Part shown: piece after piece, positions 15,608-24,773 of the stretch
How the letters are laid out: every line of letters starts with the position of its first letter
Position numbering within the stretch: the stretch's first letter is position 1
Assembly (NCBI GenBank): GCA_949840465.1
Contig: CATKXE010000032.1
Coordinates: 1 to 34,562, forward strand
Direction: 5' to 3'
Length of the DNA: 34,562 bases
Source of the DNA: an uncultured Lachnospiraceae bacterium
GTDB lineage: Bacteria > Bacillota > Clostridia > Lachnospirales > Lachnospiraceae
Translations under genes and position numbers: made by a program
The notes under the pieces: model-generated
Told to the model about the DNA's origin: nothing
The model's input: the letters and a program-made list of their open reading frames with translations, nothing else
The model's database searches: none

Positions 15608-16357
15608 ATGATCGCTGAAATCATGAACGGAAAATGGGTTCCCCGGAATTCCCTCCTGGAAGCATTGGAACTGACAAAGACACAGGCGCCCAGGATTGCG
15701 GCGGCAGGCGCAGGAGGAAAGACTACCATATTAAAGAGGCTGGCCGAAGAGTACAGGCAAACAGGGCAGAAACCGATTGTGACAACCACCACGCATATGT
15801 TCAGGGAGGATTCGCCGCTGTTTTTGGAAGACCCTTCTGTGGAGGAAATTCTTGCCCTTTTGGATAAAGAGGGCTGTGCATTTGCCGGGGGAAGAGCCAA
15901 AAACGGGAAGATAAAGATCCTTCCTGCGGATGTACTCGATGCGATCTTAGAGCTTCCCAATCCGGTTTTGCTCGAGGCGGACGGGGCGAAAAGGCTTCCG
16001 GTAAAATTCCCGGCAGGCCATGAACCGGCCATTTTTCCGGAGACGACCCATGTCCTGTACGTATACGGTATGGATGCGCCCGGGAGAAAAATAAGAAAGG
16101 CCTGCTTCCGGCCGGAGCTTGCGGCTCATTTTCTGAAAAAATCTCCCGAGGATCTCCTGACGCCGCAGGATATTGCGGCTCTTGCGCAGAGCGGACGGGC
16201 AGGGAAAAAAGGGGTTGGGGCAGGGATGCAATATGCATTGATCCTGAATAAAGCAGACACGTTGAACCGATGCAATATGGCATTGGAGATCTGGAAGGCT
16301 ATGGAGCATAAGGAAGAAGGAAAGGTAATTGTCACGTCAAATGTGAAAAAAGTATAG
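15608..16357 (+). CDS. yqeC: YqeC-like molybdenum/selenium-dependent hydroxylase accessory protein
   Basis: The 249-residue protein matches the family annotated as putative selenium-dependent hydroxylase accessory protein YqeC. A P-loop GAGGKTT is at about residues 34-40, followed by TTTTHMF and LEADGAKRLPVKFPAGHEP, which are characteristic blocks of this family. NKAD near residue 217 resembles a guanine-specificity motif. Its precise reaction is not established; in other genomes it accompanies molybdenum hydroxylases and is thought to help mature their cofactor. I chose the ATG at 15608; its ribosome site (AGAGAAG) is weak. It leads the operon, with the FAD subunit gene 71 bases downstream. 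Confidence 0.85.
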   Translation: MIAEIMNGKWVPRNSLLEALELTKTQAPRIAAAGAGGKTTILKRLAEEYRQTGQKPIVTTTTHMFREDSPLFLEDPSVEEILALLDKEGCAFAGGRAKNGKIKILPADVLDAILELPNPVLLEADGAKRLPVKFPAGHEPAIFPETTHVLYVYGMDAPGRKIRKACFRPELAAHFLKKSPEDLLTPQDIAALAQSGRAGKKGVGAGMQYALILNKADTLNRCNMALEIWKAMEHKEEGKVIVTSNVKKV

Positions 16358-16428
16358 CAAAACAGCAGAGAAACGTGTTATAGTTGTTCCGGTATGTTAA
16401 AACGTTTCAGAAAACGGAGTGTAAAAAG

Positions 16429-17247
16429 ATGCTGAAGATAAAGGAATATGTGAAAGCAGAAAGCCTGGAACAGGCTTATGAACTGAACCAGAAGCGCGGC
16501 AACCGGATCCTCGGCGGCATGCTCTGGCTGAAAATGAGCAATGCCCGGATCCATACGGCCATTGACTTATCCGGCTTAGGGCTTGGCCGGATAGATGAGA
16601 CAGAGGAAGAGATACGGATTGGCTGTATGGCAACCCTTAGGGAACTGGAATTGAATGAACCTCTGGAACGCATCAGCCAGGGCCTGGTCCGCGAAAGCGT
16701 GAAGCATATCGTAGGCGTGCAGTTCCGCAATCTGGCGACGGTGGGAGGCAGCCTTTTTGGAAGATTTGGTTTTTCGGACGTGCTGACCGGTTTTCTTGCC
16801 TTGGACACGTATGTGGAATTATACAAAGGCGGGATTCTTCCGCTCCGGAAATTCGTGGAAATGAAGCGGGACAATGATATCCTTGTCAGGGTGATTGTCA
16901 GGAAAACATACGGGAATTATGTTTATCTTACACACCGGAATACAAAGACGGATTTTCCGGTACTGACAGTGGCCGTTTCCAGTGACAGCCGGGGTGCAAG
17001 GGCTGTGGTGGGTGCAAGGACTCAAAAGGCGGTCTGTATTGCTCTGCCTCAAGAATGGAAATGCCGGCTCGACCAGGGGAACTGCAGCGGAAAGGAACTT
17101 CAGGAGCTGTCAAAAGAACTGGCCGGAGAAATTCCCATGGGAAGCAATCTGCGTGCCAGCGCCGGATACCGCCGCCATCTGGCCGGGGTATTGATACGAA
17201 GAGGCCTTTTAGCGCTTCAGGAAAGGGGGAGGCAGGATGCAGATTAA
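16429..17247 (+). CDS. molybdenum hydroxylase FAD-binding subunit
   Basis: The 272-residue protein belongs to the FAD_binding_5 group of medium subunits (XdhB/CoxM). The block FRNLATVGGSLFGRFGFSDVL carries the conserved TVGG that binds FAD. The first FAD loop, usually AGGTDL, reads LGGMLWLKM (about residues 28-36), so it is divergent. The C-terminal half is the CO_deh_flav_C-like domain. In the enzyme this subunit passes electrons from the 2Fe-2S subunit to an acceptor such as NAD. The ATG at 16429 follows CGGAG, and the gene overlaps the next one by 11 bases. Confidence 0.88.
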   Translation: MLKIKEYVKAESLEQAYELNQKRGNRILGGMLWLKMSNARIHTAIDLSGLGLGRIDETEEEIRIGCMATLRELELNEPLERISQGLVRESVKHIVGVQFRNLATVGGSLFGRFGFSDVLTGFLALDTYVELYKGGILPLRKFVEMKRDNDILVRVIVRKTYGNYVYLTHRNTKTDFPVLTVAVSSDSRGARAVVGARTQKAVCIALPQEWKCRLDQGNCSGKELQELSKELAGEIPMGSNLRASAGYRRHLAGVLIRRGLLALQERGRQDAD

Positions 17248-17713
17248 TGTGGTATTGAACGGGAAGACTATAACAGAAGAGATTGCGCCGGATCTGCTGC
17301 TCATTGATTTTGTGAGAAATCATAAATGCTACAGCGTGAAGCGGGGATGTGAGACGTCCAACTGCGGGCTGTGCACCGTATTTCTGGATCAAAAACCTGT
17401 GCTGTCCTGCGGCATATTGGCGGCAAGGGCGGACGGCCATGCGGTGGATACGCTGGAGGGGCTTTTGGAGGAAGCAAAGGAATTTGCCATGTTCATTGCA
17501 GATCAGGGGGCAGAGCAGTGCGGGTTCTGCAACCCGGGCATGATCATGAATGCCATTGCCTTGTTCCGGGAGAATAAAGAGCCGTCGGATGAAGAGATCA
17601 GAGAATATCTGGCCGGAAATCTGTGCCGCTGTTCCGGATATGAAGGACAGCTCCGCGGAATCCGGGCATTTTTGGAATACAAAAAACAGGGAGGTGCTCT
17701 ATGCGTTCAGTAG
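17237..17713 (+). CDS. molybdenum hydroxylase 2Fe-2S subunit
   Basis: The 158-residue protein is the small iron-sulfur subunit of the xanthine dehydrogenase and CO dehydrogenase family. Cys38, Cys43, Cys46 and Cys58 bind the plant-ferredoxin type cluster, and Cys95, Cys98, Cys130 and Cys132 (CGFC ... CRCSGY) bind the second cluster in the helical domain. All eight cysteines are present. It connects the Mo site to the FAD subunit. The gene overlaps both neighbours, by 11 and 13 bases, as expected for a coupled operon. Confidence 0.95.
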   Translation: MQINVVLNGKTITEEIAPDLLLIDFVRNHKCYSVKRGCETSNCGLCTVFLDQKPVLSCGILAARADGHAVDTLEGLLEEAKEFAMFIADQGAEQCGFCNPGMIMNAIALFRENKEPSDEEIREYLAGNLCRCSGYEGQLRGIRAFLEYKKQGGALCVQ

Positions 17714-19977
17714 GACAGCCTGTCAGAAAGAAAGATGCAGAGGCGCTCCTGACCGGACAGCCGGTCTATATGGATGATCTGGCATCCCGGGACTGCCTGA
17801 TCGTTAAGCTTTTACGGAGTCCCTATGCCAATGCGTCTGTTGCGGAGATTGATACAAAAGCCGCACAGATGGTGGATGGAATTGAAGCGGTCTATACATG
17901 GAAGGATGTGCCGGAACAGAGATTTACCCTGGCCGGGCAGACTTATCCGGAGCCCAGCCCTTATGACCGGCTGATCCTGGATCGCCATGTAAGGTATGTG
18001 GGAGATCCGGTGGCAATCGTGGCCGGGGAAGATGAAGCCTGTGTGGATCGTGCGCTGAAAAAGATCCGGGTGGAGTATGAAGTCCTTCCGTCAATTTTGG
18101 ATTTTCATGACGCAAAAGATTCTCCTGTGCTTGTACATCCCGAAAAGAGCTGGAGGGCGCTCTGTCCGGTAGGCGCGGATAACCGCAGGAATCTCTGTGC
18201 TTCCGGAGAAAGCCATGAAGGGGATGTGGAAGCGGTTCTTTCGGATTGCGATGTGACGGTGGAGGAAACCTATCATGTGAAGGCGGTGCAGCAGACCATG
18301 ATGGAGACATTCCGCACGGTCTGTTATAAAGATGTATACGGGCGACTGAACGTTATGAGTTCCACCCAGATCGTCTACCATGTGCGCAGGATCTTATCCA
18401 ATGCCCTTGGTATCCCGAAGTCTCAGATCCGGGTGTTTAAGCCCAGGATCGGAGGCGGCTTTGGGGCAAAACAGACGGCGGTTTGCGAGGTGTACCCTGC
18501 GTTTGTGACATGGAAGACGGGAAAGCCGTCCAAGATTATATTTACCAGAGAAGAGACCCAGACAGCTTCATCCCCGCGGCATGAGATGGAGGTTTCTGTA
18601 AAAATCGGCGCAGACCATGACGGCAGGATCCGGGCAATGGATGTGTATACCCTGTCCAATACGGGCGCCTATGGGGAACACGGCCCAACCACGGTGGGGC
18701 TCTCAGGACATAAGTCCATCCCGCTTTACGGCTCTTTGGAAGCGCACCGTTTTTCCTATGATGTAGTGTATACTAACCGGATGTCGGCAGGAGCTTACCG
18801 GGGGTATGGCGCGACACAGGGGATTTTTGCGGTGGAGACCGCGGTCAATGAACTGGCGGGTAAACTAAAGATGGATCCTGTAGAGCTGCGGCTGAAAAAC
18901 ATGGTACGCGAGGGGCAGAAGATGCCGGCCTATTTTGGGGAGACCGCCACAAGCTGTGCATTGGACCAGTGTCTCGCCCGTACAGCCCGGATGATCGGAT
19001 GGAAAGAAAAATATCCTTACAGGGATCTGGGAAACGGAAAAATCCGCAGCGTAGGAATTGCCATGGGAATGCAGGGTTCCTGTATTTCGGGCGTGGATGT
19101 GGGCTCTGCAACGATAAAATTAAATGAGGACGGAACGTATCTTTTGTCGATCGCGGCATCGGATATGGGAACCGGATGTGATACGATCCTGGCTCAGATG
19201 GGGGCTGAGTGCCTGGAATGCCCGGTGGATAATATCGCCGTATCCGGCGCGGATACGGATACCTCTCCTTACGATTCCGGTTCCTATGCCTCAAGCACTA
19301 CCTATGTCACAGGAACGGCAGTACAGCATGCCTGTGAAAAGCTGCGGGAACGGATTCTGGAACTGGCGGCAAAGATGCTGGAATGCAGGGCGGGAGATCT
19401 GGACTTCGACGGACGGCGTGCAAAGAATCTTCAAAATGGCAGGGAGGCGTCTCTGGCAGAAATTGGGGTGCGCTCCATGTGCAACAATGCCAATGCGCTG
19501 CAGGTGACGGAGAGCTACAGTTCCCCGGTTTCCCCACCGCCCTTTATGGCAGGGGCGGCGGAGATTGAACTGGATACGGAAACAGGGCATGTGGAGATTC
19601 TGGATTATGCCGCAGTGGTGGACTGCGGGACAGTGGTAAACCCTAATCTGGCAAGAGTCCAGACAGAAGGCGGCATTGTGCAGGGAATCGGGATGGCCCT
19701 GCATGAAAATATCCAGTATAATCAGAGCGGAAAGCTGTTAAATAACTCCCTGATGCAGTATAAGATCCCGACCCGGCTGGATATGGGGAAGGTGCGTGTA
19801 GAATTTGCAGGCAGCTATGAGCCTACCGGGCCTTTCGGGGCAAAATCCATCGGTGAGATTGTGATCAATACACCGGCTCCGGCCATCGTCCACGCCATAG
19901 CCAATGCGACCGGGCTGTGGTTTCGAACATTGCCGGTGACCAGTGAGGAGATTGCCATGGGGATGCTGGAAAAATGA
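17701..19977 (+). CDS. molybdenum hydroxylase catalytic (molybdopterin) subunit
   Basis: The 758-residue large subunit holds the molybdopterin site. GGGFGAK is at 251-257 and AYRGYGATQG carries a substrate-region arginine. GPFGAKSIGE ends at Glu719, the likely catalytic base of the family. The N-terminal hammerhead domain begins with RSVGQPVRKKDAEALLTGQPVYMDDL. The family hydroxylates purines, nicotinate, aldehydes and similar heterocycles; sequence alone does not tell which. The presence of a YqeC-like and a MocA-like gene resembles selenium-dependent molybdenum hydroxylase loci, where selenium is a cofactor ligand and not a selenocysteine. The next gene overlaps by four bases (ATGA). Confidence 0.93.
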   Translation: MRSVGQPVRKKDAEALLTGQPVYMDDLASRDCLIVKLLRSPYANASVAEIDTKAAQMVDGIEAVYTWKDVPEQRFTLAGQTYPEPSPYDRLILDRHVRYVGDPVAIVAGEDEACVDRALKKIRVEYEVLPSILDFHDAKDSPVLVHPEKSWRALCPVGADNRRNLCASGESHEGDVEAVLSDCDVTVEETYHVKAVQQTMMETFRTVCYKDVYGRLNVMSSTQIVYHVRRILSNALGIPKSQIRVFKPRIGGGFGAKQTAVCEVYPAFVTWKTGKPSKIIFTREETQTASSPRHEMEVSVKIGADHDGRIRAMDVYTLSNTGAYGEHGPTTVGLSGHKSIPLYGSLEAHRFSYDVVYTNRMSAGAYRGYGATQGIFAVETAVNELAGKLKMDPVELRLKNMVREGQKMPAYFGETATSCALDQCLARTARMIGWKEKYPYRDLGNGKIRSVGIAMGMQGSCISGVDVGSATIKLNEDGTYLLSIAASDMGTGCDTILAQMGAECLECPVDNIAVSGADTDTSPYDSGSYASSTTYVTGTAVQHACEKLRERILELAAKMLECRAGDLDFDGRRAKNLQNGREASLAEIGVRSMCNNANALQVTESYSSPVSPPPFMAGAAEIELDTETGHVEILDYAAVVDCGTVVNPNLARVQTEGGIVQGIGMALHENIQYNQSGKLLNNSLMQYKIPTRLDMGKVRVEFAGSYEPTGPFGAKSIGEIVINTPAPAIVHAIANATGLWFRTLPVTSEEIAMGMLEK

Positions 19978-20540
19978 AATTAAGATTGATTTATCTGGCG
20001 GCTGGCAACAGCCGCCGGTTTGGTTCCAACAAACTTTTGTATGAATTGGAAGGAAAGCCCTTATACCGGCACCTTCTGGACAGGCTTGTCCGCATCTGTA
20101 CGCGCCATCAGGAATGGGAAGTTGTGGTAGTGACCCAGTATCCCGAGATATATGAGGAGGTGGCCCGAAGCAATATTAAGGCCATCTTCTCGCCCGACAG
20201 CCATAAAGGTGCGTCCTACTCCATAAGGGCAGGGCTTCATGGGGCTGCAGATGCGCAGGCCTGTGTTTTTTGCGTGGCGGATCAGCCTTTTCTTGCGGAA
20301 GAAAGCGCGGAGGCTTTTCTGGAAACCATGGAAATGCAGCAGGCGGACTTAGGATGTGTGATCTGCGGGAGTGAAACAGGCAACCCTGTATGGTTCTCAC
20401 AAAAATATTTTCCGGAATTATCAGAGCTGAAAGATGATCAGGGGGGACGGAAGGTTCTGAAAAAGCATCTGGAAGACGCGATACTCTTTGCGGTTGAAAA
20501 TGAGAGGGAACTTAAAGACATTGATACGGCAGATTTTTGA
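19974..20540 (+). CDS. MocA-like molybdenum cofactor cytidylyltransferase
   Basis: This 188-residue nucleotidyltransferase of the MobA/MocA fold begins with the nucleotide-binding motif LAAGNSRRFGSNKL (8-21) and has the metal-binding VADQPFL block. MocA joins CMP to molybdopterin to make the cytosine dinucleotide cofactor used by hydroxylases of the xanthine dehydrogenase family. Its ATGA overlap with the catalytic subunit gene supports a dedicated role in supplying that enzyme. MobA-type (GMP) specificity cannot be excluded by eye. Confidence 0.85.
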   Translation: MKLRLIYLAAGNSRRFGSNKLLYELEGKPLYRHLLDRLVRICTRHQEWEVVVVTQYPEIYEEVARSNIKAIFSPDSHKGASYSIRAGLHGAADAQACVFCVADQPFLAEESAEAFLETMEMQQADLGCVICGSETGNPVWFSQKYFPELSELKDDQGGRKVLKKHLEDAILFAVENERELKDIDTADF

Positions 20541-20546
20541 TAAATC

Positions 20547-20576
20547 TTGTCATATATGTACAAAATATGCTATACT
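20547..20576 (+). promoter_or_regulatory. promoter of the DUF2156 gene
   Basis: TTGTCA (20547-20552), an 18-base spacer and an extended -10 (TGC-TATACT, -10 at 20571-20576). A 13-bp palindrome GGCATA-A-TATGCC follows at 20610-20622, about 30 bases into the transcript. The leader is about 145 bases. Confidence 0.65.
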
Positions 20577-20729
20577 GACAAAAGTGTGTCGGCGCTGATG
20601 GAAAAATATGGCATAATATGCCTGAAATTCTGATAAAAACTGCAGGAAAATAACCTGAACAGACTGCGCAGGATATTTCCATACAGTTCCGAAACAGGGC
20701 GGCGCGCAGAAAAGAGATGGAGAGAAGAG

Positions 20730-21629
20730 ATGGAAGAGATTATATTTAAAAGGCCGGAACTGGAGGATCAGGAGATCATTGCCCCGTATTTTGATCAGGC
20801 GCCCAGCAGGAGCTGTGAGCGGACCTTTGCCAATGTATACCTCTGGTCCAGGCATTATCATGTGGAATATGCGTTGATAGAAGGGGCGTTGGTATTTCAG
20901 GACAACGGGGAAGGGCTGGGATTTGCTTATCCTGCGGGAGAGCCTGAGGCGGTAAGGCGCGCCCTGGAATACCTGATGCGCTACAGTAAGGAGCGGAAAG
21001 CACCGTTTAAGCTCTATAATGTGACGGAGGAGAATTTTGCCCAGATGGAAGCATGGTATCCGGGGAAGTTCCAGATCGAGTATCTGCGGGATGAGGCAGA
21101 CTATGTATATGAGACGGAGAAGCTTGCCACCCTTGCGGGAAAAAAACTGCACGGCAAGCGGAACCATATCAATAAGTTTAAATCTTTATATGAAAACTGG
21201 AGTTACGAGCCCATTTCTGAGAAAAATGTGGAGGAATGTTTCCAGATGGCTCTGGATTGGCGCAATGAGAACGGATGTGAAGAGGATATCGAGAAGAATG
21301 CAGAGATGTGTGTGACTCTGAATTTCCTGCGGCTGTTCAAGGAACTGCGGATGAAAGGCGGGCTTATTCGGGTAGACGGGAAGGTGGTTGCATTCTGTGT
21401 CGGGGAACCGGTCTGCCAGGACACCTTTGTCGTTCATGTGGAGAAAGCATTTTCCGAGGTGGAAGGGGCTTATCCTATGATCAACCAGCAGTTCGTACAG
21501 CATGAATGCATGGATTACAAGTACGTGAACCGGGAGGAGGACACCGGAGCAGAAGGGCTTCGCAAGGCAAAGCTTTCCTATCATCCGGCTTTTCTCGTGG
21601 AAAAGGGGATTGTCACCTGGAAACCGTAA
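20730..21629 (+). CDS. DUF2156 (phosphatidylglycerol lysyltransferase C-domain) protein
   Basis: The 299-residue soluble protein matches the DUF2156 family, which has tandem GNAT-like acyltransferase folds and is related to the catalytic domain of MprF. Typical blocks are CERTFANVYLW near residue 30, KKLHGKRNHINKF near 140 and the closing LRKAKLSYHP. No membrane helices are present, unlike in MprF itself, so it probably uses a soluble or membrane-surface acceptor with aminoacyl-tRNA or another acyl donor. The exact activity is unknown. It has its own promoter and lies alone between the hydroxylase operon and the aminotransferases. Confidence 0.8.
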   Translation: MEEIIFKRPELEDQEIIAPYFDQAPSRSCERTFANVYLWSRHYHVEYALIEGALVFQDNGEGLGFAYPAGEPEAVRRALEYLMRYSKERKAPFKLYNVTEENFAQMEAWYPGKFQIEYLRDEADYVYETEKLATLAGKKLHGKRNHINKFKSLYENWSYEPISEKNVEECFQMALDWRNENGCEEDIEKNAEMCVTLNFLRLFKELRMKGGLIRVDGKVVAFCVGEPVCQDTFVVHVEKAFSEVEGAYPMINQQFVQHECMDYKYVNREEDTGAEGLRKAKLSYHPAFLVEKGIVTWKP

Positions 21630-21633
21630 ATAT

Positions 21634-21757
21634 AAAGTAAACCTCCATGCCCGGGATGTGTGGCACTACCGTGAGTGAAAGAGGTTTACTTTGAGCCTCC
21701 GGCGGATGCGCGGAAAATGGGAGAGGAAGATGCCGCTTCGCGACCCCATTTTCGCGC
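21634..21757. repeat. double inverted-repeat structure before the aminotransferase gene
   Basis: AAAGTAAACCTC (21634-21645) and GAGGTTTACTTT (21681-21692) are perfect 12-bp inverted repeats around a 35-base loop. A second long stem follows: GCGCG-g-AAAATGGG (21708-21721) pairs with CCCATTTTCGCGC (21745-21757) with one bulged base. The region is non-coding. It may be a copy of a small dispersed repeat or a structured RNA. Confidence 0.6.
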
Positions 21758-21784
21758 AGTTCAGCGCCGGAGCGCTGAACTTTT
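21758..21784 (+). terminator. terminator-like hairpin
   Basis: AGTTCAGCGC and GCGCTGAACT form a ten-base stem with a CGGA loop, followed by TTT. It closes the inverted-repeat region and ends 24 bases before the aminotransferase start, so it is either the terminator of the DUF2156 gene or an attenuator for the aminotransferase. Confidence 0.6.
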
Positions 21785-21807
21785 AAAGTGAAGAAGGAGA
21801 GGATACG

Positions 21808-22995
21808 ATGATTTCAAAAAAGATGGAAAATATGGTGGCGAACAGTTCTGCCATCCGTGCGATGTTCGAGGAAGGCAACCGCCTTGCGAAGTTGTACGGG
21901 AAGGAAAATGTGTTTGATTTCAGTCTGGGGAATCCCAATGTCCCGGCGCCGGAGGCGGTGAAGCAAGCCATTCTGGATATCCTTCAGGAAGAGGATGCTG
22001 TGGGGCTCCACGGATATACGAACAGCAACGCAGGGTATGAAGATGTGAGGCAGGCTGTGGCAGAGTCTTTGAATGAACGGTTCGGCACCGCATTTTCAGC
22101 AAAAAATATTACCATGAGCGTGGGAGCGGCCGGAGGGCTCAACGTGATCTTGAAGTCGCTTTTAAACCCGGGGGATGAAGTGATTGTATTTGCGCCTTAT
22201 TTCGGGGAATACCGGAGCTACACAGACAATTATGACGGCGTGCTGGTAGAAATTTCGCCAGATACTGTTGATTTCCAGCCTAAGCTGGATGAGTTTGAAG
22301 AGAAGATTACTTCCAGAACAAAAGCGGTGATTGTGAATACGCCGAATAATCCAACCGGTGTCGTTTATTCGGAGGAAACCATCCGAAAGATGGCGGCAAT
22401 TCTGGAAGCAAAACAGAAGGAGTATGGGACGGATATCTACCTGATTTCCGATGAACCTTATCGGGAACTGGCATATGACGGCGTGGAAGTTCCCTATCTG
22501 ACAAAGTATTATGCAAATACAATCGTAGGATATTCTTACAGCAAATCCCTGTCACTGCCGGGAGAGCGGATCGGGTATCTGGTGATTCCCGATGAAGCGG
22601 CGGACAGCGCGGCATTGATCAGCGCGGCCAATGTGGCGACAAGGATTCTGGGATTTGTCAATGCGCCGACCCTGCAGCAGAAGATCGTAAAATACTGTCT
22701 GAACGAAAAGACGGATATTTCCTTTTATGACCGGAACCGGGAAACGTTATATAACGGGCTCAAAGACCTTGGCTTTGAGTGCATTAAGCCGGAGGGAGCG
22801 TTTTATCTTTTCGTGAAGTCTCCGGTGGAGGATGAAAAGGAATTTTGTGCGGCGGCTAAAAAACAGAATATACTGATTGTGCCCGGAAGCTCTTTTGGAT
22901 GTCCCGGGTATGTCAGACTGGCATACTGTGTGGCGTATGAAACGATCGTCAACTCCCTGCCGAAGTTTGCAGAGCTTGCAGCGGAATACAGGTAA
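21808..22995 (+). CDS. PLP-dependent class I/II aminotransferase
   Basis: The 395-residue enzyme has the fold-type I aminotransferase sequence. It starts with FDFSLGNPNVPAPEAV, has NTPNNPTG in the middle, and its PLP lysine is Lys246 in SYSKSLSLPGERIGY. The family includes aspartate and aromatic aminotransferases; the substrate is not certain. AAGGAGAGG precedes the ATG. The gene follows a terminator-like hairpin and precedes hisC by 118 bases, so the two may be cotranscribed. Confidence 0.9.
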   Translation: MISKKMENMVANSSAIRAMFEEGNRLAKLYGKENVFDFSLGNPNVPAPEAVKQAILDILQEEDAVGLHGYTNSNAGYEDVRQAVAESLNERFGTAFSAKNITMSVGAAGGLNVILKSLLNPGDEVIVFAPYFGEYRSYTDNYDGVLVEISPDTVDFQPKLDEFEEKITSRTKAVIVNTPNNPTGVVYSEETIRKMAAILEAKQKEYGTDIYLISDEPYRELAYDGVEVPYLTKYYANTIVGYSYSKSLSLPGERIGYLVIPDEAADSAALISAANVATRILGFVNAPTLQQKIVKYCLNEKTDISFYDRNRETLYNGLKDLGFECIKPEGAFYLFVKSPVEDEKEFCAAAKKQNILIVPGSSFGCPGYVRLAYCVAYETIVNSLPKFAELAAEYR

Positions 22996-23113
22996 GGAAT
23001 CGTTTCAGATGCACAAGTGATTCCAGGACTGTCCCTAAAGAGGAAGTTTGCAGAACCTGGGGCAGAATATCCAGAAAAAAACACATGACAGAAAAGACAG
23101 GAGATGCAGCCAG

Positions 23114-24178
23114 ATGAACACAAAGATTATGGATAAGATAAGAAAAGTGGAGCCTTATGTGCCGGGGGAGCAGCCTCAGAACAAGGTAATAAAACTAAAT
23201 ACCAATGAAAATCCTTATCCGCCTGCCCCCGGTGTAAAACGTGCCCTACGGGAAACAGATGCAGACAGGCTCCGGTTATATCCGGATCCTTCTGCGGACA
23301 AACTGGTATCTGCTCTGGCAGAATATTATGGAGTGGGAAAGGATCAGATATTTGCGGGAGTTGGCTCGGATGATGTGCTGGCCATGTGTTTCCTGACCTT
23401 TTTTCATTCTCCTAAACCTGTCCTTTTCCCGGATATCACGTATTCTTTCTATAAAGTCTGGGCGGAACTATACCGGATACCTTATGAGTGCCCGAAACTG
23501 GATCAGGCATTCCGGATTGTAAAGGAGGATTATTACCGTGAGAACGGCGGAGTCATTTTCCCAAATCCGAACGCGCCCACCGCAGTCTATGAGGAACTTG
23601 ATTTTGTAGAAGATATCCTTGCGCATAATCCGGATGTGGTGGTGATCGTGGACGAGGCATATGTGGACTTCGCAGGAAAATCTGCGCTGGAACTGATCGA
23701 CCGGTATGAGAACCTGATCGTTGTGCAGACATTTTCCAAGTCGCGTTCCATGGCTGGGATGCGGATCGGATATGCCGTCAGCAACCCGGCTTTGATTCAA
23801 TATCTGAATGATGTAAAATATTCCTTTAATTCTTACACGATGAATCAGATTTCCGTCGCCTGCGGGGCAGAGGCAGTGAAAGACCGGGAATATTTTGAAA
23901 AGACCGTCAAAACGATTGTGGAAACGCGTGAATGGGCAAAAGGAGAACTGAAAAAACTGGGATTTTGTTTTACCGATTCGAAGACAAATTTTATTTTCGC
24001 TAAACATCCTGAATATGATGCGGGCGAATTATTTTCGTATTTAAAGAAAAAGGATATCTATGTGCGCCATTGGGACAGTGAGCGGATACGGCAGTATCTG
24101 CGGATTACGATTGGAACCAGAGAAGAGATGGAGCAGTTGTTTTTTGCATTGCGGGCATATCTGCATAACGCCCGGTAA
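23114..24178 (+). CDS. hisC: histidinol-phosphate aminotransferase
   Basis: The 354-residue PLP enzyme matches HisC: VIKLNTNENPYPPAPGV near the N-terminus, VDEAYVDFAG in the middle and Lys209 in TFSKSRSMAGMRIGY as PLP lysine. HisC converts imidazole-acetol phosphate to histidinol phosphate; relatives also act on aromatic amino acids. I use ATG 23114 behind AGGAGA. No other his gene is in the window, so the enzyme is either an isolated hisC or has a related role in aromatic amino acid metabolism. Confidence 0.85.
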   Translation: MNTKIMDKIRKVEPYVPGEQPQNKVIKLNTNENPYPPAPGVKRALRETDADRLRLYPDPSADKLVSALAEYYGVGKDQIFAGVGSDDVLAMCFLTFFHSPKPVLFPDITYSFYKVWAELYRIPYECPKLDQAFRIVKEDYYRENGGVIFPNPNAPTAVYEELDFVEDILAHNPDVVVIVDEAYVDFAGKSALELIDRYENLIVVQTFSKSRSMAGMRIGYAVSNPALIQYLNDVKYSFNSYTMNQISVACGAEAVKDREYFEKTVKTIVETREWAKGELKKLGFCFTDSKTNFIFAKHPEYDAGELFSYLKKKDIYVRHWDSERIRQYLRITIGTREEMEQLFFALRAYLHNAR

Positions 24179-24224
24179 GAATGCATTGTGTACGGCGCAG
24201 GAAAGGCAGGAGATGTTTTAGAAT

Positions 24225-24734
24225 ATGAAAGAAGCATTGATTACGTGGTTTGTAGAAAATTTAGGGGGGAAAGTAGGGAAAGAAGTCATCATTTTTATCA
24301 TTTCCATGGTGCCGATTCTAGAACTGCGCGGAGGGCTTATTACTGCAGGTCCCGCGTTTCTGGACGTACCTGTGTGGGAAGCGATCCCGATATGCATTGT
24401 AGGAAATCTGATCCCGATTCCTTTTATCCTTCTTCTGATTACCAGGATTTTTGACTGGATGAAAAAGACGAAAACATTCCGCCCCATGGTGGAGCGCCTG
24501 GAAAAAAAAGCCATGAGCAAGAGCGCCAATATAGAAAAATATACGTTCTGGGGGCTGGTTGCATTTGTGGGGATCCCGCTTCCGGGCACAGGGGCATGGA
24601 CCGGATCTCTGATCGCGGCGCTGCTGGGCATCCGGTTTAGGAAAGCTTTCCCGGCAATCGTTCTGGGCGTACTGCTGGCGGCATTTTTGATGACAGTACT
24701 TTCCTATACGGTTCTCGGCGGTATTTTCGGATAA
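24225..24734 (+). CDS. small multidrug export family membrane protein (COG2426)
   Basis: The 169-residue membrane protein matches the Sm_multidrug_ex family. Two short motifs stand out: PILELRGGL (about residues 29-37) and GIPLPGTGAWTG (near 116-127). These resemble the re-entrant loops of DedA-like proteins, to which the family is distantly related. About four hydrophobic segments are visible. Despite the family name, a drug substrate is not established. The ribosome site AGGAG lies rather far (12 bases) from the ATG. Confidence 0.85.
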   Translation: MKEALITWFVENLGGKVGKEVIIFIISMVPILELRGGLITAGPAFLDVPVWEAIPICIVGNLIPIPFILLLITRIFDWMKKTKTFRPMVERLEKKAMSKSANIEKYTFWGLVAFVGIPLPGTGAWTGSLIAALLGIRFRKAFPAIVLGVLLAAFLMTVLSYTVLGGIFG

Positions 24735-24773
24735 CAGGAAATCATACAGGATAGTTTCTTGTTGATCCACCCG

